64,000 nt of DNA from Longilinea arvoryzae (GCF_001050235.1 NZ_DF967972.1:3051901-3115900), one strand, 5' to 3'. Numbered from the stretch's first letter, positions 7,862 through 16,488 are shown. The notes: a model not told the origin generated them from the letters alone. Numbers and translations: made by a program.

Positions 7862-8455
7862 TTGAGAGAATTATCCCTCCATCTTCTGGATATCGCCGAG
7901 AACAGCGTCAATGCGAAAGCAAAAAACGTTCGGATTCTCGTCTCGGAAGATTCGCGTACCGACCGCCTGCGTATGGAAATCGTTGACGACGGCGTTGGCA
8001 TGGATGCCGAAACCGCCGCTCGCGTCACCGATCCATTTGTCACTTCCCGCACCACCCGCAAGGTGGGATTGGGACTCCCCTTTCTGAAGATGGCGGCGGA
8101 AGGCTGCAACGGTTATCTGACCGTTCACTCACGGAAAGGGACTGGAACCCGGGTGGATGTGGAATTTCAACGCAGCCACATCGACCGCATGCCACTCGGA
8201 GATTTAACTGGCACCATTTTGAGTCTGGTCATTGGTTATCCAAAAGTCCATTGGACTTTTACCTATCGCGGGAATGACCGTGAGTTTATCTTCGACGACA
8301 CAACCGTTAAAGATGAGTTGGATGGGATACCGCTCAGTGAGCCAACCGTCATCCAGTTCTTACGGGAGATGATCAGCGAAGGAATTCAGGCCAACCAGCC
8401 TGTGGATGAAACAGCATTCACAACAACCTCGGACCACGAACAACCTACTCTATAG
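7862..8455 (+). CDS. Stand-alone GHKL ATPase (histidine-kinase-like)
   Basis: A 197-residue protein with a single HATPase domain: N-box DIAENSVNAKAK, G1 DDGVGMD and G2 VGLGLPFL. It lacks a dimerisation/phosphoacceptor domain and a sensor, so it is not a normal two-component kinase. The open frame reaches back to an ATG at 7745 inside the preceding gene, but homology begins at RELSLHLLDIAENS, preceded by a TTG at 7862 with AAGAAGG ahead; that start was chosen. It lies between NuoE- and ferredoxin-type genes, an arrangement I recall from bifurcating hydrogenase operons. A regulatory role is inferred. Confidence 0.83.
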   Translation: MRELSLHLLDIAENSVNAKAKNVRILVSEDSRTDRLRMEIVDDGVGMDAETAARVTDPFVTSRTTRKVGLGLPFLKMAAEGCNGYLTVHSRKGTGTRVDVEFQRSHIDRMPLGDLTGTILSLVIGYPKVHWTFTYRGNDREFIFDDTTVKDELDGIPLSEPTVIQFLREMISEGIQANQPVDETAFTTTSDHEQPTL

Positions 8456-8465
8456 GAGCAATGCG

Positions 8466-8834
8466 ATGCCTACGATTAAGAACCTTGATGATTTGAAAAG
8501 AATTCGTGAAGAAGCGCTGGAAAAGCGCAAAATGAAAACCGCTTCCGGTCAAATTCAGATCGTTGTGGGCATGGGCACCTGTGGAATTGCCGCAGGCGCT
8601 CGTGAGACAATGAAGGCCATTCTGGAAACGATCGAAAAGGACACCCTGACCGGGATCACAGTCACCCAGACCGGATGCATTGGTTTATGCGAACGCGAAC
8701 CCATCGTCATGGTAACGGTTGGTGAAGAGCCCAAAGTCACCTACGGGAAAGTCACGCCCGAGGTAGCTCGCCGCATCCTCAAAGAACATGTAGGCGATGG
8801 TAAAGTCGTCGAAGATCACAAAATTAACATGTAG
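8466..8834 (+). CDS. Thioredoxin-like [2Fe-2S] ferredoxin
   Basis: A 122-residue protein with a short charged N-terminal helix and a thioredoxin-fold ferredoxin domain. The cluster ligands are Cys in the GMGTCGIAAGA segment and C-x3-C in TGCIGLCEREP; no second Cys follows the first at the usual C-x4-C spacing (CGIAAG), so the first pair looks incomplete. It probably shuttles electrons to the adjacent flavoprotein at 8868, whose own N-terminal domain is of the same fold. The start at 8466 follows AGGAG by seven bases and replaces an upstream start at 8406. Confidence 0.83.
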   Translation: MPTIKNLDDLKRIREEALEKRKMKTASGQIQIVVGMGTCGIAAGARETMKAILETIEKDTLTGITVTQTGCIGLCEREPIVMVTVGEEPKVTYGKVTPEVARRILKEHVGDGKVVEDHKINM

Positions 8835-8867
8835 TAACCCAAAATACATATCGATAAGGTTATCCAA

Positions 8868-10649
8868 ATGAAGTATTACCGCTCACATGTACTGGTCTGC
8901 GTCGATCCTGAATGTTTGCGTAAGGGCGCCCACGAAACCCTGGATGCCCTCCAGGACGAACTTGTTTCGCAGGGGTTGATCGATGAAGTCCAGGTACTCG
9001 AAACCTCTCGCATCGGGAACTGTTCTCAGGGTCCCGAAATGATGGTGTATCCGGAAGGCGTGCATTACGCCGGCTACACTGTAGATGACATTCCGTATAT
9101 CGTTGAAGAGCACTTCCTTAAAGGGCGCATTGCAAACAAATTCGAGCTGCCGGTTAAAGCGCTCGGAGATGAAGAGCTGCGAGCCCCCACGGCCAAAGAA
9201 GTCCGCGTCGTTCTGCGTAATTGCGGCAAGATCGATCCTGAAAATATCGAGGATTACATTGCCGAAGACGGATATATGGGGTTGGCGAAAGCGCTGACTT
9301 CCATGACCCCTGAACAGGTGATCGACGAAGTCCTGGCTTCCGGTCTGCGCGGCCGCGGCGGCGCGGGTTTCCCGGCAGCCAAGAAATGGGGATTCTGTCG
9401 CGCGAGCGCTGGACCGATACGCTATGTTATTTGCAATGCGGATGAAGGCGACCCGGGCGCGTTCATGAACCGGCGCGTTTTGGAAGGCGATCCGCATGCG
9501 GTCGTAGAAGGTATGACCATCGCCGCCTACGCCATCGGTTCTTCGCAAGGTTATATCTACTGCCGCGCTGAATACCCGATCGCCGTTCAGACCCTGAACA
9601 TCGCCATCGAACAGGCCCGATCGATGGGCTTCCTGGGCAAGAATATCCTCGGAACGGACTTCTCCTTCGATCTGGAAGTTCGCATGGGCGCAGGCGCTTT
9701 CGTCTGCGGCGAAGAGACGGCCTTGATGGCGTCCATCGAGGGCAAGCGCGGCGAACCGCGTCCGCGGCCGCCCTTCCCGGCGGTCAGCGGCCTGTGGGCT
9801 AAACCCACCAACGTCAACAACGTCGAGACTTACGCGAACACTCCTCAAATCATCACCAACGGCGCCGCCTGGTATAACCAATTCGGCACCGAAAAATGCA
9901 AAGGCACCAAAACCTTCGCATTGGCTGGCGATGTCAAACGCACCGGCCTGATCGAAGTGCCGTTTGGCATCACCCTGCGCGAAGTCATTTTCGATGTCGG
10001 CGGCGGCATCAAGGACGACAAGGGATTCAAAGCCATCCAGACCGGCGGCCCGATGGGCGGTTGTCTGCCCGAACAATACCTGGATCTGCCGGTCGACTAT
10101 GAGTCGCTGACGGCTGCCGGCTCGATGATGGGCTCCGGCGGTCTGGTGGTCATGGATGAAGATACCTGCATGGTGGATATCGCCCGTTTCTTCATGGAAT
10201 TTACCCAGGAAGAAAGCTGCGGAAAATGTACGCCGTGCCGCGTCGGCACCCGGCGCATCCTGGATATCCTGAATCGTATCTGCGACGGCCGCGGCCAGGA
10301 AGGCGATATCGAACTGCTCGAGGAACTTAGCGCACAAATCAAGCAGGACAGCCTGTGCGGTCTGGGCCAGGGCGCGACTACGCCTGTGGTCAGCACAATC
10401 AAGCACTTCCGCGCGGAGTATGAGGCTCATATTCGCGAAAAGCGCTGCCCGGCCAAGGTTTGCAAGGGCCTGATCCGTTATGAGATTCAGCCCGATATCT
10501 GCACCGGTTGCACCGTTTGCGCGCGCAACTGCCCCACCGGCGCAATCACTGGCGAGCGCCGTCAGGCGCATAAGATCGATCCAGAGGTCTGCGTCCGCTG
10601 CGGTATCTGCATGCAGGTCTGTAACTTTAACGCGATCGTTATTCGATAG
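8868..10649 (+). CDS. nuoF: NuoF/HydB-type flavin subunit with C-terminal 2x[4Fe-4S] domain (pair 1)
   Basis: This 593-residue diaphorase subunit should oxidise or reduce NAD(P)H at FMN. Order of domains: thioredoxin-like domain (1-90), NuoF core with the FMN/NADH loop GRGGAGFP and CGEETALMASIEG, the C-terminal cluster ligands SCGKCTPCRVGT plus LCGLGQ, then two ferredoxin motifs (CTGCTVCARNCP and CVRCGICMQVC). In the thioredoxin-like domain CVDPEC is intact but the usual C-x3-C is reduced to RIGNC, with Arg in the place of the third Cys. A second NuoF-type gene without ferredoxin tail follows at 11225. Confidence 0.94.
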   Translation: MKYYRSHVLVCVDPECLRKGAHETLDALQDELVSQGLIDEVQVLETSRIGNCSQGPEMMVYPEGVHYAGYTVDDIPYIVEEHFLKGRIANKFELPVKALGDEELRAPTAKEVRVVLRNCGKIDPENIEDYIAEDGYMGLAKALTSMTPEQVIDEVLASGLRGRGGAGFPAAKKWGFCRASAGPIRYVICNADEGDPGAFMNRRVLEGDPHAVVEGMTIAAYAIGSSQGYIYCRAEYPIAVQTLNIAIEQARSMGFLGKNILGTDFSFDLEVRMGAGAFVCGEETALMASIEGKRGEPRPRPPFPAVSGLWAKPTNVNNVETYANTPQIITNGAAWYNQFGTEKCKGTKTFALAGDVKRTGLIEVPFGITLREVIFDVGGGIKDDKGFKAIQTGGPMGGCLPEQYLDLPVDYESLTAAGSMMGSGGLVVMDEDTCMVDIARFFMEFTQEESCGKCTPCRVGTRRILDILNRICDGRGQEGDIELLEELSAQIKQDSLCGLGQGATTPVVSTIKHFRAEYEAHIREKRCPAKVCKGLIRYEIQPDICTGCTVCARNCPTGAITGERRQAHKIDPEVCVRCGICMQVCNFNAIVIR

Positions 10650-10657
10650 AATGTCAA

Positions 10658-10685
10658 GAGGTGCGTTTTCTATACAACGCACCTC
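10658..10685. promoter_or_regulatory. Perfect intergenic stem-loop between the two NuoEF modules
   Basis: GAGGTGCGTT (10658-10667) and AACGCACCTC (10676-10685) form a perfect 10-bp stem with an 8-base loop in the 80-bp gap. No T-run follows, so it is not a standard terminator; attenuation, RNA processing or transcript protection are possible. Confidence 0.55.
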
Positions 10686-10729
10686 ACAATCCTCATTCAC
10701 AGAATTTCGATACTACCAAGGAGGAGAGT

Positions 10730-11209
10730 ATGACCGTTGCAACCTTAGATGGCCAGGTCGTTCTCGAAGCGGTAAAGAGAGCCGTAGAAGAACACGGTGC
10801 CACGATCGATGAATTGATTCCAATTCTTACCGATGTCAACCGCGCCCTTGGATATCTTCCCGCGCAGGCGCTGGATGAAATCAGCCAGCGTTTGCGCGTT
10901 CCAAAAAGCCAATTGTTTTCGGTTTCCAGTTTTTACCGGATGCTTTCCACAAAACCACGCGGCAGGCACGTGATCCAGTTCTGCGAAAGCGCACCCTGTC
11001 ACGTCGTCGGCGGCCGCAAGGTTTGGCAGAGTCTGCTGGACAATCTCGACCTCGAACCTGGCGAAACCAGCCCGGATGGGAAATGGACGCTGGTCACGAC
11101 GAGTTGTCTGGGCGTTTGCGGCGTAGGGCCGGTCATGATCGTCGATGACGACATCTACGGAAACATCCTGCCCGAACAGGTCGCTGAGATCCTTGCTCGT
11201 TACAGTTAA
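10730..11209 (+). CDS. nuoE: NuoE/HydC-type [2Fe-2S] thioredoxin-fold subunit (pair 2)
   Basis: A 159-residue second NuoE homologue, with cluster ligands C-x4-C (CESAPC) and C-x3-C (CLGVC). It differs clearly from the copy at 7335 and is paired with the NuoF at 11225, so the two E/F pairs are not a recent duplication. The ATG at 10730 has an excellent AGGAGGAGAG ribosome site; the upstream start at 10661 would lie inside the intergenic stem-loop. Partner of the second flavin subunit in the hydrogenase complex. Confidence 0.93.
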   Translation: MTVATLDGQVVLEAVKRAVEEHGATIDELIPILTDVNRALGYLPAQALDEISQRLRVPKSQLFSVSSFYRMLSTKPRGRHVIQFCESAPCHVVGGRKVWQSLLDNLDLEPGETSPDGKWTLVTTSCLGVCGVGPVMIVDDDIYGNILPEQVAEILARYS

Positions 11210-11224
11210 TCACAGGAGCAACCA

Positions 11225-12883
11225 ATGAAAACTTATCGAGCTATGGTACTGGTGTCTGGCGATCCCTTGAGTCTTGAACGGGGCGCGAAGCAGGTTTATG
11301 CCAAGCTGGAAGAAGAAATCGCCGCTTTTGGACTCACAGAAGAAGTATCGCTTGGAATGGTGAATGAAATTGGCCGGCATGATGCGGATCCGTTGGTTGT
11401 TGTTTACCCCGAAGCCGTCATTTATGGGCCGGTGACGATCGATAACGTCCATACGCTGGTTGAAGAACATCTTTACAAAGGGCGCATCGCGGCCGGCATG
11501 CAGGCTCCGATCAAGGAAATGACCGGTCGCATCGCCTGGTTATCGGCCCGTAAAGGCACGCTCCCGGCGGAACAACGCATCGTTCTCGAGCGAGCCGGCA
11601 TCATCGATCCGGAAAGCATCGAGGATTATATCGTCCACGACGGATATCAGGCCCTGGTGAAAACCCTCACGACCATGACGCCCGCGGATGTAATCGCCGA
11701 ACTCGAAAAATCCGGTTTACGCGGCCGCGGCGGCGCGGGATTCCCGACCGGCACAAAATGGAAGTTCGTCTCCAAGGCAAACGGCAAGAAGAAATATGTC
11801 GTCTGCAATGCCGATGAAAGCGAGCCGGGCACCTTTAAGGATCGGCTCATCCTGGAAGGGGATCCGCACAGCATCATCGAAGCCATGACCATCGCCGGCT
11901 ATACCATCGGGGCTTCGGAAGGGTATATCTACATCCGCGGCGAATACACGCTGGCCCAGGAACGCATGTTCCGGGCTATCCTGAAAGCGCGCGAGATGGG
12001 TTTCCTGGGGAAGAACATCTTCGATACCGATTTCAGCTTCGACATCCACATCCACAGCGGCGCTGGCGCCTATATCTGCGGTGAGGAAACGGCTCTGATC
12101 GAATCTATCGAAGGGAAACCCGGCATTCCCCGCGCTCGCCCGCCCTTCCCAACCACCAATGGTTTGTGGGGCATGCCAACCCTGGTCAACAACGTCGAAA
12201 CGCTGGCCAATGTTCCGGCCATCCTGCGCCACGGGGCAATCTGGTACCGTTCCTTTGGTACACCCAGCTCGCCCGGCACAAAGGTCTACACCATGCTGGG
12301 CAACGTCAATGTCACCGGCGTGGTTGAGGTGCCCATGGGAATTACCCTGCGCGAAATCGTCACCATTTACGCCAAAGGCATGAAGAAGGGTTCCTCTTTC
12401 AAGCTGGCGCAAACGGGCGGCTCGAGCGGCTCGGTTATCCCGGCCAGCCTGCAAGATACTCCCATGGACTTCGACTCCTTCAGCAAAGCCGGGGTGGCGT
12501 TGGGTTCAGGCGCCCTGCTAATCTGCGATGAGGACACCTGTGTGGTCGATCTGGCAAAGACGCTGTTGAACTTCTTCCGCGTCGAAAGCTGCGGAAAGTG
12601 CAACCCGTGCCGCATCGGCACCCAGCGCGCCTTCGATATCCTGACCTCCATCACTGAAGGAACGGCCAGCCTGAAAGACCTGGATACTCTGCTCGAATTG
12701 AGCAGCAACATGGCTCAAATGTCGAATTGTGGTCTGGGTCAAACGGCGGGTACGCCTCTGACGGATATCCTCAAGTATTTCCGCGCCGAAGTCGAAGCAC
12801 ATATCCGGTTGAAAGTTTGCCCGGCCGGTGTTTGCCCGATGAAACCTTACATCAAGAAGGAAAAAGCGCCTCAGGTTGCCTGA
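11225..12883 (+). CDS. nuoF: NuoF/HydB-type flavin subunit with degenerate N-terminal domain (pair 2)
   Basis: This 552-residue paralogue of the 8868 gene keeps the FMN/NADH core (GRGGAGFPTGTKW, CGEETALIESIEG) and the [4Fe-4S] ligands SCGKCNPCRIGT and NCGLGQ. Its N-terminal thioredoxin-like domain has the fold signature (MVLVSGDPLSLERGA and PLVVVYPEA) but no cysteine at all, so its [2Fe-2S] cluster is lost. It also lacks the C-terminal ferredoxin domain, ending in CPAGVCPMKPY. Two non-equivalent flavin sites in one locus fit either two diaphorase complexes or a branched electron path. The start follows CAGGAG. Confidence 0.94.
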   Translation: MKTYRAMVLVSGDPLSLERGAKQVYAKLEEEIAAFGLTEEVSLGMVNEIGRHDADPLVVVYPEAVIYGPVTIDNVHTLVEEHLYKGRIAAGMQAPIKEMTGRIAWLSARKGTLPAEQRIVLERAGIIDPESIEDYIVHDGYQALVKTLTTMTPADVIAELEKSGLRGRGGAGFPTGTKWKFVSKANGKKKYVVCNADESEPGTFKDRLILEGDPHSIIEAMTIAGYTIGASEGYIYIRGEYTLAQERMFRAILKAREMGFLGKNIFDTDFSFDIHIHSGAGAYICGEETALIESIEGKPGIPRARPPFPTTNGLWGMPTLVNNVETLANVPAILRHGAIWYRSFGTPSSPGTKVYTMLGNVNVTGVVEVPMGITLREIVTIYAKGMKKGSSFKLAQTGGSSGSVIPASLQDTPMDFDSFSKAGVALGSGALLICDEDTCVVDLAKTLLNFFRVESCGKCNPCRIGTQRAFDILTSITEGTASLKDLDTLLELSSNMAQMSNCGLGQTAGTPLTDILKYFRAEVEAHIRLKVCPAGVCPMKPYIKKEKAPQVA

Positions 12884-12889
12884 GCGCTT
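12864..12889. promoter_or_regulatory. Stem-loop spanning the second nuoF stop codon, just before the formate-family channel
   Basis: AAGCGC-c-TCAGG and CCTGAGCGCTT pair around a short loop with one bulged base, covering the TGA at 12881-12883. A weak T-rich stretch (CTCTTTAT) and the next start codon follow. It could attenuate transcription into the channel gene or set its translation; no clear ribosome site is seen for that gene. Confidence 0.4.
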
Positions 12890-12898
12890 GAACTCTTT

Positions 12899-13834
12899 AT
12901 GACCAGTATGAATGGCGAATTCTCTATCGACGCCCTCCTGCCCTCCGATATGGCTCAAAAGGCAGAAACCATCGGCGTGAAAAAGGCCAACCTGGCTGCC
13001 AGCAAGCTGTTCGTGCTGGCGATCCTGGCAGGCGCGTTCATTGCGTTGGGAGCCATTTTCTCCAACACTGTCAGCGCTGGAAGCATTTCCATCAAAGGCG
13101 GGCCTGACCTGTTTAGCGCCACCGCCGCTCTGCCCTACGGACTCACTCGCCTGCTGGCGGGTATCGCCTTTTCGTTGGGCCTGATCCTGGTTGTGGTTGG
13201 CGGAGCGGAACTGTTTACGGGAAACAACCTGATCATCATGGCCTTCATGAGCCGGAAGATCACCCTGAAGCAGCTGCTGCGCAATTGGGGCATCGTCTAT
13301 CTGGGAAATTTCGTCGGCTCGATCCTGACGGCCCTGATCATGGTGGCGACCAATCAGTATCTGCAGGGAAACGGCGCTATCGGGTTGGCGGCCTTGAACA
13401 CGGCCAATGCCAAAGCCGGGGTGTCGTTCTTCCCCGCGTTGGCTTCCGGCATCATGTGCAACACATTGGTTTGCCTGGCCGTGTGGCTGACCTACTCGGC
13501 GCGCAGCACAACCGACAAGATCATGGCCATCATTCCGCCCATCACCGCGTTCGTCGCCGCCGGTTTCGAACACTGTGTCGCGAACATGTATTTCATCCCC
13601 GTCGGTCTGTTCATCAAGAACTGGGGAAGTGCGTCCTTTTTCGAGACGATCGGCAAAACGGCCGCCGATTTTGCCAACCTGACCTGGGGCAATTTCTTTA
13701 TCAAGAACCTGCTGCCGGTCACGATCGGGAATATCATCGGTGGAGCCATTATGGTCGGAGGAGTGTACTGGTTCGTCTACCTGAGGAACGATCACAAGTC
13801 TCAGGTTTCCACCAACGGAAAGGAGCTTTCCTAA
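12899..13834 (+). CDS. Formate/nitrite transporter family channel (FocA/NirC type)
   Basis: A 311-residue membrane protein with the six-helix FNT pattern. Signature segments are GGAELFTGNNLIIMAF, GIMCNTLVCLAVW and GFEHCVANMYFIP, the last carrying the conserved pore histidine. FNT channels pass formate, nitrite, hydrosulfide or lactate with a proton; the substrate cannot be told from sequence alone. It sits 15 bp after the second nuoF and before the NuoG-like subunit, i.e. inside the hydrogenase gene series, which suggests formate. No clear Shine-Dalgarno is seen; ATGs at 12899 and 12908 are both possible. Confidence 0.92.
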   Translation: MTSMNGEFSIDALLPSDMAQKAETIGVKKANLAASKLFVLAILAGAFIALGAIFSNTVSAGSISIKGGPDLFSATAALPYGLTRLLAGIAFSLGLILVVVGGAELFTGNNLIIMAFMSRKITLKQLLRNWGIVYLGNFVGSILTALIMVATNQYLQGNGAIGLAALNTANAKAGVSFFPALASGIMCNTLVCLAVWLTYSARSTTDKIMAIIPPITAFVAAGFEHCVANMYFIPVGLFIKNWGSASFFETIGKTAADFANLTWGNFFIKNLLPVTIGNIIGGAIMVGGVYWFVYLRNDHKSQVSTNGKELS

Positions 13835-13914
13835 TCATCAGAATTTGGATAGCCAAAGGGTATTTATTGCAGCTCCGTCAAGGAAAGAAGGCACCTGCAA
13901 ATCCCATGCCCTTT

Positions 13915-13923
13915 TGCTACACT
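13915..13923 (+). promoter_or_regulatory. Possible extended -10 promoter before the NuoG-like gene
   Basis: TGC-TACACT forms an extended -10 element in the 183-bp gap after the channel gene; no good -35 is seen. It may serve the hydrogenase subunit genes that follow. Confidence 0.25.
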
Positions 13924-14017
13924 GACAAGGAAGAAAGCCCCGCACCTTTTATCTTGTTCAACCACGGAACCATTCCGATATCAACACTAATCCCATTTGA
14001 AGCATCAGGGAGTTCAA

Positions 14018-15901
14018 ATGATCAACGTCACTATTGATGAAAAGACAATTCAGGTCCCGGAAGGCACCACAGTTTTGCAGGCCGCCAAAATGGCCGGCGC
14101 TGATATCCCGACACTGTGCGACCATCCCTACTTGAAGCCTTATGGCGGCTGCCGCCTCTGTCTGGTGGAGGTTCAGGGTTTCCGCACCCTGCAGCCGGCC
14201 TGTACGCTGCCGGCCAGCAATAATATGGTCATCAACACCAGCACCGAAAAAGTCAAGGCCGCCCGAAAATTTGTCTTAACTCTTATCTTTAGCGAACGCA
14301 ACCACTTCTGCCCGTTCTGCGAAATGAGTGGCGGCGATTGCGAATTACAAAATGCGGCCTATAAAGAGGGCATGACCCATTGGCAGCTCCAGCCCAACTG
14401 GACTCCGTACCCCGTGGATGCCTCTCACCCTTACTTCATCCTGGATAACAACCGCTGCATCCTCTGCCGGCGCTGCGTGCGCGCCTGCGGCGAACTGGTG
14501 GGTAATTTCACCCTGGGCTTCGAAGAACGCGGCTCTTTGAGCATGCTGATCGCGGACCTGGGATCCACGCCGCTGGGTGAATCAAGCTGCATTTCCTGCG
14601 GTTCCTGCGTTCAGGTATGCCCCACCGGCGCCATCATCGAACGCCAGAGCTCTTATAGAGGCCATGAGATCCAGGTCGAGAAGACCGACACGGTCTGCCT
14701 GGGCTGCTCGATTGGCTGCGGTGTGACGGTCGAGACCCGCGACAACCAAATGGTGCGCGTCAAGGGCGACTGGGAAGCTGCCGTCAATGGCGGGGTCATT
14801 TGCAAAGTCGGGCGTTTCTTCCCGATGGATGAGAAACGCAACCGCATCACCAACCCCATGGTCCGCAAAGACGGCGCGCTCGTACCCGTTTCCTGGGACG
14901 AAGCCATGAAAACCATCGCCGCTCAGGTCAAGCCGCTTGCCGGTAAGAAATCTGGCGTCGCCGCGCTGGCATCCACCCGTCTGCCTGCCGAAGCGCTGTA
15001 TGCTTTCAAGAAACTCTTCGGGGAAGACCTGAAGAGCGATCTGGTCACCACCCTCGAAGAAGGCCTGTCGACTGTCGCAGCCGCCAATCTGGCTGAAAAA
15101 CTGGGCAAATCCTTCGAAGGCGATCTCAACGCGTTGGATTCTTCCGATTGTGTTGTCGTCGCCGGTGTCGATCTGGTGAAGGAACACGAAGTGGCTGGCT
15201 TCTTCATCAAGCGCGCCCAACCGCACGGCACCAAGCTCATCCTGGTCGATTCCGAGGCCAATGGCCTGGACCTGGCCGCCGACGCGACCATCAAACCCGC
15301 GAAGGGCGGCATGAAGGACACACTGATCGCCCTGGCCCAGAAGAAGGGTTCACCTGAAATCACGGCCGCAGCGGCATTGATCGCCGAAGCCCGACACCCG
15401 GTCTTTGTCTTCGGCAAGGGCATCGACGAAGCCGAACTGAAGGCCCTGGTCGATCTGGCTGCCTCGGTGAATGGCGTTGTCATTGGCCTGAAGGGCGGCG
15501 CGAACTCATTGGCTGCATCCCAATTGCATCTGGACGCCGAGTTCAAACTCAATGGCCACAAGGCTGTTTTCGTGGCCCTGGGAGATGATTTCTCGACTCA
15601 GAAGATCGAAGACCAGCTCAAAGGCATCCCCTTCGTTGTGGTTCAAACTGCGTACGCTACTCCGCTTGCGGATCACGCGGATGTCATCCTGCCAGTGGAA
15701 ACCTGGGCAGAGCTCGAAGGGCATTATCTCAACCTGGAAGGCCGTCTGCAGGAGGCCCACCCCAGTTTGAAGGCCCCGCAGGGCATTTACACCAACCTGA
15801 AGGCGATCGAGACCCTGGCCGCAGCTTTGGGATGTGATGTCAAGGGCGATTGGAAAGCCGAATTGGTGGCGCGCACGCCGGCCGTTGCGCTGGTTGCTTA
15901 G
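14018..15901 (+). CDS. HoxU/NuoG-like iron-sulfur subunit with inactive molybdopterin-fold domain
   Basis: The 627-residue protein begins like HoxU, NuoG and NAD-dependent formate dehydrogenase alpha: a [2Fe-2S] domain (CRLC and PAC ligands), the His-Cys [4Fe-4S] motif HFCPFCEMSGGDC, then two [4Fe-4S] motifs (CILCRRCVRAC, CISCGSCVQVC). A further C-x2-C-x3-C cluster motif (CLGCSIGC...VICKVGRF) starts a molybdopterin-oxidoreductase fold. That fold is short, and the stretch where formate dehydrogenases carry the catalytic Cys/Sec and CHS motif has no Cys or His, so it should be an electron conduit and not a formate dehydrogenase. It directly precedes hoxY and hoxH. The ATG at 14018 follows GGGAG. 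Confidence 0.9.
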   Translation: MINVTIDEKTIQVPEGTTVLQAAKMAGADIPTLCDHPYLKPYGGCRLCLVEVQGFRTLQPACTLPASNNMVINTSTEKVKAARKFVLTLIFSERNHFCPFCEMSGGDCELQNAAYKEGMTHWQLQPNWTPYPVDASHPYFILDNNRCILCRRCVRACGELVGNFTLGFEERGSLSMLIADLGSTPLGESSCISCGSCVQVCPTGAIIERQSSYRGHEIQVEKTDTVCLGCSIGCGVTVETRDNQMVRVKGDWEAAVNGGVICKVGRFFPMDEKRNRITNPMVRKDGALVPVSWDEAMKTIAAQVKPLAGKKSGVAALASTRLPAEALYAFKKLFGEDLKSDLVTTLEEGLSTVAAANLAEKLGKSFEGDLNALDSSDCVVVAGVDLVKEHEVAGFFIKRAQPHGTKLILVDSEANGLDLAADATIKPAKGGMKDTLIALAQKKGSPEITAAAALIAEARHPVFVFGKGIDEAELKALVDLAASVNGVVIGLKGGANSLAASQLHLDAEFKLNGHKAVFVALGDDFSTQKIEDQLKGIPFVVVQTAYATPLADHADVILPVETWAELEGHYLNLEGRLQEAHPSLKAPQGIYTNLKAIETLAAALGCDVKGDWKAELVARTPAVALVA

Positions 15902-15935
15902 GTGGATGGCTTAGCATTACGAGAGGAGAAACACA

Positions 15936-16478
15936 ATGGGTAAACCCAAAATTGCAAGCGATTGGCTAGCCGGCTGCGCTGGTTGCCATATGTCTTTGTT
16001 GGATATCGATGAACGCATCATCAAGGTTGCCGAACTCACAGACCTGCGCGCGACCCCGATTACCGATTTGAAAGAGCCGGATGAAAGCGGCGTGGATGTG
16101 GGCATTCTCGAAGGCGCCGTTAACAACTCGGCCAATGAAGAAGTAGCCAAGAGAATGCGCAGCCGCTGCGGCCTGCTGGTTGCGCTGGGTGATTGCGCTG
16201 TTTTTGGCGGCGTTCCCGCCATGCGCAACCTGTTCAAGATTGACGATTCCCTGCGCCGCGCTTATGTCGAGACTGAAAGCACCGACGCGGAAGGCAAGAT
16301 CCCGGATGACCCCGAACTGGCCGTCCCGCAAAAGGTCAAGGCACTGAACGATGTCGTGCCCGTGGATATCTTCGTTCCGGGTTGCCCGCCGGATGCGGAC
16401 ACGATTTTCTACGTGCTCAGCGAGCTGGCCCAGGGGCGCAAGCCTGAAATCATCGGCGATAAGCTGCATTGGCATTAG
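15936..16478 (+). CDS. hoxY: [NiFe]-hydrogenase small subunit, HoxY type
   Basis: A 180-residue small subunit without signal peptide or extra ferredoxin domain, the size of cytoplasmic HoxY. The ligands of the proximal [4Fe-4S] cluster are visible: Cys14 and Cys17 in AGCAGCHMSLLD, Cys in ALGDCAVFGG and Cys in VPGCPPD. It passes electrons from the NiFe site of HoxH to the iron-sulfur subunit encoded upstream. An AGGAG site precedes the ATG, and hoxH starts 10 bp after its stop. Confidence 0.95.
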   Translation: MGKPKIASDWLAGCAGCHMSLLDIDERIIKVAELTDLRATPITDLKEPDESGVDVGILEGAVNNSANEEVAKRMRSRCGLLVALGDCAVFGGVPAMRNLFKIDDSLRRAYVETESTDAEGKIPDDPELAVPQKVKALNDVVPVDIFVPGCPPDADTIFYVLSELAQGRKPEIIGDKLHWH

Positions 16479-16488
16479 GAGGTAAAGC

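Noticed and set aside
8883-10700. 605-codon open frame on the minus strand opposite nuoF1
   Set aside because: Composition is that of an antisense shadow (Asp/Ala/His-rich, no motifs); the plus-strand frame has all NuoF cofactor motifs.
14018-15901. Formate dehydrogenase catalytic subunit
   Set aside because: The molybdopterin-fold part is short and lacks the catalytic Cys/Sec region, so an electron-transfer role is favoured.
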